The notes under the pieces: generated by a model
Database searches by the model: none
What the model was told of the DNA's origin: nothing
Seen by the model: only the letters and a program-made list of their open reading frames with translations
In this document: positions 1 to 7,679 of the stretch, in pieces
Layout of the letters: each line of letters begins with the position of its first letter
Numbering within the stretch: position 1 is the first letter of the stretch
Source of the DNA: SCTM01 sp965279655
GTDB taxonomy: Bacteria > Pseudomonadota > Alphaproteobacteria > Rhodospirillales > Rhodospirillaceae
NCBI GenBank assembly: GCA_965279655.1
Contig: OZ257255.1
Coordinates: forward strand, 1,736,001 to 1,800,000
DNA: 64,000 bases
Direction of reading: 5' to 3'
Position numbers and translations under genes: made by a program

Positions 1-1119
1 TCGACGGCAGAGCCGATGTACAACTGCGCGGTCTTCGCCAGAGCTGGCATCGTCGCTGTTGCTATCGAATTCCGTCTTGGCGCGCTTGGTTACCTCGAAT
101 TGGGCGGCGTCTTGGGCCCGGAGTTTCGGGGCAGCGCCAATAACGCTATGCGCGACCAGTTGCTGGCGCTGCAGTGGGTCCAAAAGAACATCGCGGCATT
201 TGGCGGCGATCCAGCCAAAGTCACGGTCGCCGGGGAGTCCGGCGGTGGCTTCGACGTTGCATGTCTGCTCGCGTCACCGCTTTCAGCAGGACTATTTTCT
301 AGGATGATCGTCGCCAGCGGTGGAGAATCGGTGCAGGATATCGCGCTCGCCGATAGTTTTGCTCAGGCCTACGTGAAGGAGCTTGGCGGCCCCGCCCGCC
401 TCCTCGCTGCGCCATTCGAGGAACTTGTAGCGGCCCAGCAGAAGGTCGCCGTGAATTGGCCGCACTCCCAGCCCTTCCGACAGTTAGTTATGCCTGGAAT
501 TCTTCCGGATCCGCCGATTAAGGCCCTTAGCCTCGGTGTGAGCCGAAATGTGGACCTCATAATCGGCACCACGCGGGATGAAACCGGAGCACCTCCGCCC
601 GAGGTTCCGATCGAGAAGAGAAAGACCAACAACATCAATCCGGCAGATTTGCCGCATCGGCTCGAGGCGTATGCAAAGGCTTATCCGGGACTCTCATCGC
701 AGGACTTGACGGTGAAGGTCATGGTCATGGAGCACTTCACTCTGACCAGCATGCAGATTGCCGATGCTCACGCTGCTGCCGGCGGAAAGGTCTATCGCTA
801 TGTCATCGAATATACTTTAGGCAGCGGACCGCGATCAGGAACAAGTCCGCACGCCATAGATATACCGATGATATTTCAAGTGCCCGACAGCAGGTATGCC
901 AAGAGCATTGGATTCTCGCCAGAGGACGAAGCATTTGGAAAGAACGTAGTCCACCGCGTCTGGACGTCCTTCATTCGCACCGGTGTCCCAGACGCCAACT
1001 TACCGGCGTGGCCGCTTTACGACTCCAAGACACGCAACACAATGATCATCGATAGAACCTCGAGGGTCAGTCGCGACTATCATGACGTAGACCGAATAAT
1101 TTGGGCTGACCTTCTCTAG
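1..1119 (+). CDS. Carboxylesterase type B (5'-truncated by window)
   Basis: The reading frame is open from base 1, so the N-terminal part lies outside the window. About 370 residues are visible against roughly 500 usual for the COesterase family. The nucleophile elbow reads GESGGG (canonical GESAGG), with Ser near residue 75 counted from the first visible Met; FGGDP upstream and SPHAIDIPMIF downstream match the family, the latter carrying the catalytic His. It should hydrolyse carboxylic esters. It lies convergent to the acyl-CoA dehydrogenase gene and probably belongs to the same catabolic block. The substrate is not predictable, and export cannot be judged without the N-terminus. Confidence 0.85.
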   Translation, partial: STAEPMYNCAVFARAGIVAVAIEFRLGALGYLELGGVLGPEFRGSANNAMRDQLLALQWVQKNIAAFGGDPAKVTVAGESGGGFDVACLLASPLSAGLFSRMIVASGGESVQDIALADSFAQAYVKELGGPARLLAAPFEELVAAQQKVAVNWPHSQPFRQLVMPGILPDPPIKALSLGVSRNVDLIIGTTRDETGAPPPEVPIEKRKTNNINPADLPHRLEAYAKAYPGLSSQDLTVKVMVMEHFTLTSMQIADAHAAAGGKVYRYVIEYTLGSGPRSGTSPHAIDIPMIFQVPDSRYAKSIGFSPEDEAFGKNVVHRVWTSFIRTGVPDANLPAWPLYDSKTRNTMIIDRTSRVSRDYHDVDRIIWADLL

Positions 1120-1198
1120 GTCCAACGGGTGTGGGTCAGGAACCGTCCAGATCGCCAAAAGCGTGATGGTCAGGCGATATGTCCATGCAATCCGTTAA

Positions 1199-2884
1199 CT
1201 AGTTGGCCTCTTCCAACAGTCGACGGCCGATCACCTGGGCTTGAATCTCCCCTGCGCCCTCGAAGATGTTAAGGATCCGCGCGTCAGCTAGGAGGCGGCT
1301 TGCCGGATATTCCATCGCAAAGCCGTTGCCCCCGTGGATCTGGAGTGCATTGTCGGCCGCGGCCCATGCGACGCGCGCAGCCAACAACTTCGCCATGCCC
1401 GCCTCAAGATCGCAACGTTTCCCAGCATCCTTCTGGCGCGCTGCAAAATAGGTGACCTGGCGCACGGCCATGATCTCCGCAGCCATCATTGCGAGCTTAT
1501 TGGCCACTCGCGGGAACTCTAGGATAGGCCGGTTGAACTGCTCACGATCGATAGCATACGCAAGGCCGCCTTCCATGGCGGCTTGCGCAACGCCAATTGC
1601 CCGAGCAGCGGTCTGAATGCGCGCACTCTCGAAGGTCGCCATGAGTTGCTTGAACCCCTGCCCCTCCGCGTTGCCCAGCAGATGTTCCGCGGAGACCGTA
1701 AACCCGTCGAACGCGATCTCATATTCCTTCATGCCGCGGTAGCCGATAACGGGGATCTCGCTGCCACGCATACCCATAGCGGGGAACGGGTCGGAATCCG
1801 TGCCACGCGGCTTAGGCGCGATGAACATTGAGAGACCGCGATAGTCCGTGGTACCTGCGGCGGTGCGCACGAGCAGCGTCATTACGTCCGCTCGAGCAGC
1901 ATGGGTGATCCAGGTCTTGGCGCCAAATACATGATAGGCGCCCTCCTTAAGGGTGGCGTGCGTGCGCAGCGCACCAAGATCTGACCCGGTGCCTGGCTCC
2001 GTGAACACCGCCGTCGGCAGCACCTCGCCAGAGGCGATCTTTCGGAGCCAAGAGCGCTTCTGCTCTTCAGTCCCGCCTACCTGGATCAGTTCCGCCGCGA
2101 TCTCCGAACGGGTTGCCAGAGATCCAACACCGATCCAGCCCCGAGAAAGTTCTTCGGACACAACGCACATCGCGGTCTTGCCCAGCCCAAGACCGCCGTA
2201 GTCTTCGGGGATCGTGATGCCGAAAACACCCAGCGCGCCGAGCGCTTCGACCATCTCGATCGGAATCAGTTGATCTTTCAGGTGCCATTCGTGCGCGAAA
2301 GGGCGGATTTCTTTCTCTGAAAACGCATAAAACTGATCGCGGATCATGTTCAAGGTCGCGTCTAGCCCTGTGTTTTCGAGCGTCGCCCGGCCGCGGGCCG
2401 CGACCAAAGCCGCGGCGATCTTCGTTTTCACCGCCTGCGTCGCACCTTCACGCGCGAACCTCAGCAGCGCGGAAGACTGCAGACGAGCGAGCGCCGTAGG
2501 GTCCGCCGTCAGATCGGTTGCGCGAGCAATCTCGCCCTGGTTCATGGCAATGCCGCCGGCGAGTTGCGCCGCATACTCCGCGAACAAGAGTTGTGCGAGC
2601 AGAGCTTCCACCTCGCCGAAGCTGTTCTCCGCCAATAGCCGTTCGGCCCAGCCTGCTACCTGGTTCATGGCCTCCACATAGGCAGCAAACCATCCGAGGC
2701 CGTGGATTACGTGTTGATCAGCATCAGCACGTGCCCGATCAAGGCCTCTCGGGCCGTAATACTGCTTGCGCAGCGACGCCGTCACGTCGGCAAGGAAGCC
2801 TTGGGCCGCTGACGTGGCCTCACGCAGCAGCGAATTCAAATGCGAAAGCGACAGACAGTCCAGTCCTGGGCTCACGGCATACAC
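1199..2884 (-). CDS. Acyl-CoA dehydrogenase, methylsuccinyl-CoA dehydrogenase-like
   Basis: This is a flavin-dependent acyl-CoA dehydrogenase of 561 residues, much longer than the usual ~380. The first ~165 residues form an extra helical region (GPRGLDRAR, HGLGWFAAYVEA) of the kind found in (2S)-methylsuccinyl-CoA dehydrogenase of the ethylmalonyl-CoA pathway. The ACAD core follows: FTEPGTGSDL, IHGGNGFAMEYP and a C-terminal NIFEGAGEIQ whose Glu is the expected catalytic base. It sits 60 bp downstream of a second ACAD on the same strand, so it may act on a branched or substituted acyl-CoA of this pathway and not as true Mcd. The start is uncertain within the first ~20 codons. Confidence 0.85.
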   Translation of the reverse strand: MYAVSPGLDCLSLSHLNSLLREATSAAQGFLADVTASLRKQYYGPRGLDRARADADQHVIHGLGWFAAYVEAMNQVAGWAERLLAENSFGEVEALLAQLLFAEYAAQLAGGIAMNQGEIARATDLTADPTALARLQSSALLRFAREGATQAVKTKIAAALVAARGRATLENTGLDATLNMIRDQFYAFSEKEIRPFAHEWHLKDQLIPIEMVEALGALGVFGITIPEDYGGLGLGKTAMCVVSEELSRGWIGVGSLATRSEIAAELIQVGGTEEQKRSWLRKIASGEVLPTAVFTEPGTGSDLGALRTHATLKEGAYHVFGAKTWITHAARADVMTLLVRTAAGTTDYRGLSMFIAPKPRGTDSDPFPAMGMRGSEIPVIGYRGMKEYEIAFDGFTVSAEHLLGNAEGQGFKQLMATFESARIQTAARAIGVAQAAMEGGLAYAIDREQFNRPILEFPRVANKLAMMAAEIMAVRQVTYFAARQKDAGKRCDLEAGMAKLLAARVAWAAADNALQIHGGNGFAMEYPASRLLADARILNIFEGAGEIQAQVIGRRLLEEAN

Positions 2885-2944
2885 TTTCGCTTCATTTTTT
2901 TAGGACCACCAGCAAAGTGGGAGCGCGACGTCGGAAATGCCCAC

Positions 2945-4093
2945 TTAGGTCTGGGCTGCGCGAATCATTTCGCGCGCGATGATGAGCTGTTGAATTTGCG
3001 ACGTACCCTCATAAATTCGCAGGAGGCGCACGTCTCGATAAAAGCGTTCGACCTTGTACTCAGCCATATAGCCAGCACCACCATGGATCTGCACGGTCCG
3101 GTCAGCGACACGGCCCGCCGCCTCGCTTGCGAAGTACTTCAGGCTTGCGGCCTCCAGGCTAACTTTCTGTCCGGTATCGAATTTGGCAGCGACGGATTCC
3201 AAGAGGGCCCCAGCGGCAAGCGCCTCGGCCTTGGAGTCCGCCAACATGGCCTGGATGAGTTGAAACTCAGCGATCGGTTTCTGGAATTGCTTGCGTTCTA
3301 AAGCGTATTTAAGGCCCAGGTCGATCAGGCGGTCGCACATGCCTAGCGCGACGCTGGCCACATGTATGCGGCCTCGATCAAGTACCTTCATGGCAGTCTT
3401 GAAACCGCGTCCCGGCACACCGCCGATTACAGAATCGGCGGGCACCTGGCAATTGTCGAATACGACGTCGCAAGTCGTAGTGCCGCGCTGACCCATCTTC
3501 TTGTCGGGCTTGCCCAGACTAATGCCCGGCGTATCGGCGGGCACGATGAATGCCGAGATTCCACCGGCGCCCTTCACGTCCGGCTCGCTCCGGGCCATCA
3601 CGGTGAATACACTCGCCCGTCGTGCATTGGTAATGAAGCGCTTCGTACCGTGCAGTCGATAGGTCTCGCCATCCTTGATCGCGAGAGTCTTCAAGGATGC
3701 TGCATCCGAGCCCGCGTCCGGCTCTGTCAGCGCGAAGCTCGAGATCGCCTCACCCGCCGCAAGCTTCGGCAGCCAAACCTTCTTCTGCGTTTCGGTGCCG
3801 TCGATGACGATGCCCTGAGATCCAATGCCGATAGTTGTGCCGATGACGGATCGAAACGCCACCGATGCTCGGGCGAGTTCGCGGACGATCCGCGCTTCCT
3901 CGAGCATGGTCAGGCCGAGCCCGCCGTAGGCCTCCGGGATAGACAGGCTGAATAAGCCTAGAGCTTTCATCTGAGTGACGATTTCGTCAGGCACGGCGTC
4001 TTCCTCTTCCACGCGGTTTTCCGCAGGGATTAGTACTTCCGCGACGAAGCGTCGGATCGTCGACAGCAATAGGTCGAATGTCTGGGCATCCAT
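2945..4093 (-). CDS. Acyl-CoA dehydrogenase
   Basis: A standard-length (382 residues) FAD acyl-CoA dehydrogenase that introduces an alpha,beta double bond into an acyl-CoA and passes electrons to ETF. Diagnostic stretches are IPEAYGGLGL, FALTEPDAGSD, QIHGGAGYMAEY and the C-terminal RIYEGTSQIQ, where Glu is the expected catalytic base. It lies between the GST gene upstream and the longer ACAD downstream, all on the minus strand, so the two dehydrogenases are probably co-transcribed. The chain length or ring specificity cannot be read from the sequence. Confidence 0.9.
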   Translation of the reverse strand: MDAQTFDLLLSTIRRFVAEVLIPAENRVEEEDAVPDEIVTQMKALGLFSLSIPEAYGGLGLTMLEEARIVRELARASVAFRSVIGTTIGIGSQGIVIDGTETQKKVWLPKLAAGEAISSFALTEPDAGSDAASLKTLAIKDGETYRLHGTKRFITNARRASVFTVMARSEPDVKGAGGISAFIVPADTPGISLGKPDKKMGQRGTTTCDVVFDNCQVPADSVIGGVPGRGFKTAMKVLDRGRIHVASVALGMCDRLIDLGLKYALERKQFQKPIAEFQLIQAMLADSKAEALAAGALLESVAAKFDTGQKVSLEAASLKYFASEAAGRVADRTVQIHGGAGYMAEYKVERFYRDVRLLRIYEGTSQIQQLIIAREMIRAAQT

Positions 4094-4149
4094 TTAAGGC
4101 CTCGGGTGTGAGTTTCAACGCAAAGAGCCAGCCCAGTGCCGAGCCCAGT

Positions 4150-4899
4150 TCAGCGGATACTTGCTTTCCATTCCGCTGGGATCGTTACCGCGCGCTGATT
4201 GGAGAGTATGCCCATGAACCTTCGCCGCTCTTCCGGCGGCATGCTGTCGTGGCCTTGAGCGATCTCTTTGCCGACCTCCATGGCCTTCTTCACGGCTGGG
4301 CGTTCGCCGATGGCAGTTAGCCAACGATTCACGTACGGAAATTCTTCGATATCGATCCCTCGGCTTTGCCAGAGAGATGCCCACGGATAACAGATCATGT
4401 CGGCGATTGTGTATTGCCCCGCCGCAAGCCACTCCTTCTCGAACAATCCCAGATTCAATACCCCAAATAGGCGGTGAACCTCATTGTCGAAGCGAGCAAT
4501 CGGGAACGACAAATCTCCGTGCCTTTTCTCCTCATCTGCCCGCTTGAAAGCCCCCTGCTCACCCATCTTGGGACCTTGATTTGCCATCTGCGAGAACATC
4601 CATTGCGTGACGTCATACTTGCCACGCACGTCTTCCGGCCAGAATTGCGCGAGCTTGTCCGCGACATACATCATGATTGTGCCGGACTCGAAGACGGAGA
4701 TTGGAGCACCTCCCACCTTCGGCGTAGCGTCGACCAGGACCGGCATACGATTGTTGGGGGAAATACGCAGGAAGTCGGGATGAAATTGGTCACCGCGTCC
4801 GATATGAACGACCTTTATCTCGTAAGGGGTCGAACACTCCTCCAGCAAGATTGTCACTTTGCGGCTGTTGGGCGTGGGAAAGAAAAATAGCTCAAACAT
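4150..4899 (-). CDS. Glutathione S-transferase family protein
   Basis: Two-domain GST of 249 residues: thioredoxin-like N-terminal half (FFFPTPNSRKVTILLEE, ISPNNRMPVLVD, ESGTIMMYVADK) and an all-helical C-terminal half. The SPNNRMPVLVD/ESGTI pattern is that of the Ure2p/YfcG-like group. It lies 8 bp downstream of an acyl-CoA ligase gene, so it is probably in the same operon. In such clusters GSTs often act on reactive intermediates (thiol transfer, isomerisation or dehalogenation); which of these applies here is unknown. A second GST of the same general type is at 31396-32025. Confidence 0.85.
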   Translation of the reverse strand: MFELFFFPTPNSRKVTILLEECSTPYEIKVVHIGRGDQFHPDFLRISPNNRMPVLVDATPKVGGAPISVFESGTIMMYVADKLAQFWPEDVRGKYDVTQWMFSQMANQGPKMGEQGAFKRADEEKRHGDLSFPIARFDNEVHRLFGVLNLGLFEKEWLAAGQYTIADMICYPWASLWQSRGIDIEEFPYVNRWLTAIGERPAVKKAMEVGKEIAQGHDSMPPEERRRFMGILSNQRAVTIPAEWKASIR

Positions 4900-4907
4900 T
4901 GAGACTC

Positions 4908-6443
4908 CTACTTCGTGTCACGCCCATGCCAATAGGCATCTCGCAGCCGTCTCTTATTTAGTTTTCCCGTTGGCAACCTCGGGATCAGGTCCACAAACTC
5001 AAAGCTTCTCGGCAGTGCGTACTTGGCGACCTTCGGCCGTATGAATTCGACCAGTTCACGTTCCAAATCACTGCTCGGTGTCGCACCACGCTTCAACTCG
5101 ACAATTGCCTTCACTTCTTCACCCATCTCGGCGTTAGGCACGCCGATAACCGCAACATCGGTGACACTGGGATGCATCGTGAGCGCGTCTTCAATCGCCT
5201 GCGGATAGATGTTCACACCACCCGAGATGATCGTGAATGCTTGCCGGTCCACCAAGTACAGATAACCATCCTCGTCGAGGTACCCGATATCGCCGACCGT
5301 TATCCAATTTGCGTGCGCTGGATGCCTGCTCGATTGCGTCCTCTCGGGGTCGTTGTGATACGAGAAGGAATTGGTGTTTTGCTCGAAATAGATCAGGCCC
5401 ACCTGACGACGAGGCACATCCTCTCCTGACTCGCTACAGATATGGACGACTGTCCCGAGTAAGGGTCGCCCGACTGACCCTGGATGGCGCAACCAGTCTG
5501 CGCTGCTGATGCAGGCATTGCCTATTCTCTCCGTCGCACCGTAGTACTCCTCGAGGATAGGTCCCCACCAAGAAATCATCTCGCGCTTGACATCGATGGG
5601 ACAGGGCGCAGCTGCATGAATCGCACAGCGATGATTTGAGAGATCAGCGCTGCTGCGCTCCGCGTCTTCAAGTTTGAGCATTCGCACAAACATTGTCGGT
5701 ACCCACTGACTATGAGTGACACTGTATTGTTCGAGCAGTCGCAACGCAGACGCGGCCTCAAATTTCTCCATGACAACAACTGTGCCGCCATGAAATAGGG
5801 CGTGCAGACATGCTTGGAGGGGCGCGGTGTGGTAAAGTGGCGCCGGCGAAAGGTAGACGCTGTCGCAGTCGAAGCCATAGGACTGCAGGAGCGGATGGGA
5901 AGGAATGCCAAACGGAACAGTTGGTAGCGGGCGCTTTACTCCTTTGGGCCTTCCCGTTGTGCCGGAGCTATAGAACATAATCTCCCCGGCGGAATGCACG
6001 TCCGCCTGCGCCGTAAGGTCTGATATCGCCTCCGGGTAGCTCAAAAATGGCCCCACCGAAGGGCCCGCTGTAAGTGCGATCGAACAGAGCGGCGCGTTCA
6101 AATACGCGCCAGCTCCGACGTCGGCTAAGAGCGGAGAAACGATAAGGGCTTTAGCGCCAGCGTCGTTGAGGATGTAACTCACCTCTTCGAGCGACAAAAA
6201 CCTGTTTATCGGAGTGACGTATAGACCGGATTGCAGAGCCCCGAGCACCACCTCAAGGAAGGGAGGACAATTCTCCATGAGCAGAGCGATGTGATCTCCC
6301 CGCCCTAGCCCGGCCTGGCGCAAATAGTTGGCCAGCTTAGACGCATTCCCGCGTAGCTCTCCGAAGGATACATTCTGCCCTGAGGGCTCGAAAATCAGCG
6401 CTGGTTTGTCAGGCTTGGCCTCGGCGTGCGTCCAAAAGGACAA
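4908..6443 (-). CDS. AMP-dependent acyl-CoA ligase
   Basis: ANL-superfamily adenylating enzyme of 511 residues. The P-loop-like motif reads YSSGTTGRPKG, followed by EEYYGATE and the hinge region VGDIGYLDEDGYLYLVDR; the C-terminal lysine motif is LPTGKLNKR. It should convert a carboxylic acid, ATP and CoA into the acyl-CoA that feeds the downstream dehydrogenases. The gene precedes the GST by 8 bp and follows the exported esterase gene by about 50 bp. A second ligase of the same class lies at 19009-20541, so the region activates at least two different acids or one acid at two stages. Confidence 0.9.
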   Translation of the reverse strand: MSFWTHAEAKPDKPALIFEPSGQNVSFGELRGNASKLANYLRQAGLGRGDHIALLMENCPPFLEVVLGALQSGLYVTPINRFLSLEEVSYILNDAGAKALIVSPLLADVGAGAYLNAPLCSIALTAGPSVGPFLSYPEAISDLTAQADVHSAGEIMFYSSGTTGRPKGVKRPLPTVPFGIPSHPLLQSYGFDCDSVYLSPAPLYHTAPLQACLHALFHGGTVVVMEKFEAASALRLLEQYSVTHSQWVPTMFVRMLKLEDAERSSADLSNHRCAIHAAAPCPIDVKREMISWWGPILEEYYGATERIGNACISSADWLRHPGSVGRPLLGTVVHICSESGEDVPRRQVGLIYFEQNTNSFSYHNDPERTQSSRHPAHANWITVGDIGYLDEDGYLYLVDRQAFTIISGGVNIYPQAIEDALTMHPSVTDVAVIGVPNAEMGEEVKAIVELKRGATPSSDLERELVEFIRPKVAKYALPRSFEFVDLIPRLPTGKLNKRRLRDAYWHGRDTK

Positions 6444-6494
6444 CGTGCAACTCTCCAGTCCGGGCGTGTGCCGAAGACATCCCCGATTGTGGGA

Positions 6495-7586
6495 CTACTT
6501 TCTCTTTCCGGCAGCGCGATCCATAGCTTCTTCGAAGAACTTCACCGTGACATCGTAGGCCTCGCGCGACTCAGGCATCGCCGGATTGTAAGTAAAGCAG
6601 TGATCGACGCCGTCCCACAGATAGAGCCGTGCGTCAACGCCCGCCTTGACCAGCTGAACGTGAGAATACACGACACCGCTCATGTCGAACGCGCGTGTAC
6701 CCGTGATGAACAGAGTGGGCGGAAACTTCTCGAGCACTGCGACTGAGTTGCCGGGCGTGGCGAGAGGGTCGCCCGCCTTCGTACCCTGCCAATAGCCGGT
6801 CGTGCGGTTGTCAGGCGGCGTGAGGCCTGCTGGCGGAGGCAAGAGGCTTCCCAGGCGTGATGCTATCCAATATGAATCGCCGGCAACAAACGACGTATAA
6901 GCTGAGAAGATTCCCACTGCCGCCGGGCGCGGCAGGCCAGCCTTCTGAAGCCAGGCGACGACCTCGCCCGTGAGAATACCTCCTGCAGAGCAACCGTAAA
7001 TCCCGATCTCCGAAGGCTTGTACGTCTTCAGGAGTGCTCGATAGACCTTTTCGACATCCTCGCTCGCGGCAGGAAAGTGATGCTCGGGAAGCATACGATA
7101 GTCGACGCTAACGACCCGGATGCCTCCAACTGCGGCGAACGGGATGGATTCCAGTTGGGCCCCAAACGGCCAGCCACTTGAGAATCCGCCGCCGTGCAAG
7201 TTGATGAGAACACGCTGCTTGTTTTTGGCCGTAATGCCGGATTTCGGAACGAAAATCTGCACGCCAACCCCACCAAGCTCTTCGTTGGTAATGGTGACGT
7301 CGTAACGCTGCTTTTGCGCATCCATCCATGGCGTAAAAAGTGCGCTGGGCTTTTCCGGCCCCTCCCGCTCGATAATGCCGCCACGGGGCTGACGACCGAG
7401 GTTGAGCGTGAACTCAAAATTCGCGCGAGCCTCTGGGCTTGCATAGTGTGAGAAAGGCAGCACGAAGCTAGGGACGACGATGGAACCATCGGGATTGAGC
7501 TTGACGGCTGGGTCCGCTGCCCAGGTCATGCCACTCAGCATCATCGAGAGGGCAACAGCGCCAACCGACCACATAGCTGTCTTCAT
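6495..7586 (-). CDS. Exported alpha/beta-hydrolase (HSL-type esterase)
   Basis: I start this at the ATG at 7586, which gives MKTAMWSVGAVALSMM followed by a cleavage-like TWAADP, a clear Sec signal peptide; a longer frame to 7679 adds 31 unconvincing residues. The mature protein has the hormone-sensitive-lipase oxyanion motif HGGGF, the nucleophile elbow GCSAGG and a C-terminal DGVDHCF with the catalytic His. It should hydrolyse a carboxylic ester in the periplasm or outside the cell. It lies 93 bp downstream of the TonB-dependent receptor gene on the same strand, suggesting that uptake and hydrolysis are linked. Confidence 0.87.
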   Translation of the reverse strand: MKTAMWSVGAVALSMMLSGMTWAADPAVKLNPDGSIVVPSFVLPFSHYASPEARANFEFTLNLGRQPRGGIIEREGPEKPSALFTPWMDAQKQRYDVTITNEELGGVGVQIFVPKSGITAKNKQRVLINLHGGGFSSGWPFGAQLESIPFAAVGGIRVVSVDYRMLPEHHFPAASEDVEKVYRALLKTYKPSEIGIYGCSAGGILTGEVVAWLQKAGLPRPAAVGIFSAYTSFVAGDSYWIASRLGSLLPPPAGLTPPDNRTTGYWQGTKAGDPLATPGNSVAVLEKFPPTLFITGTRAFDMSGVVYSHVQLVKAGVDARLYLWDGVDHCFTYNPAMPESREAYDVTVKFFEEAMDRAAGKRK

Positions 7587-7679
7587 ATGAACCCTCGCAC
7601 CTAGAGCCGAGGCGATGTACCGAGCAGACCCTCGAAACTGGGGCGAGTGGTCGTCACCCGCCCCAATTCTATGTCCCAA

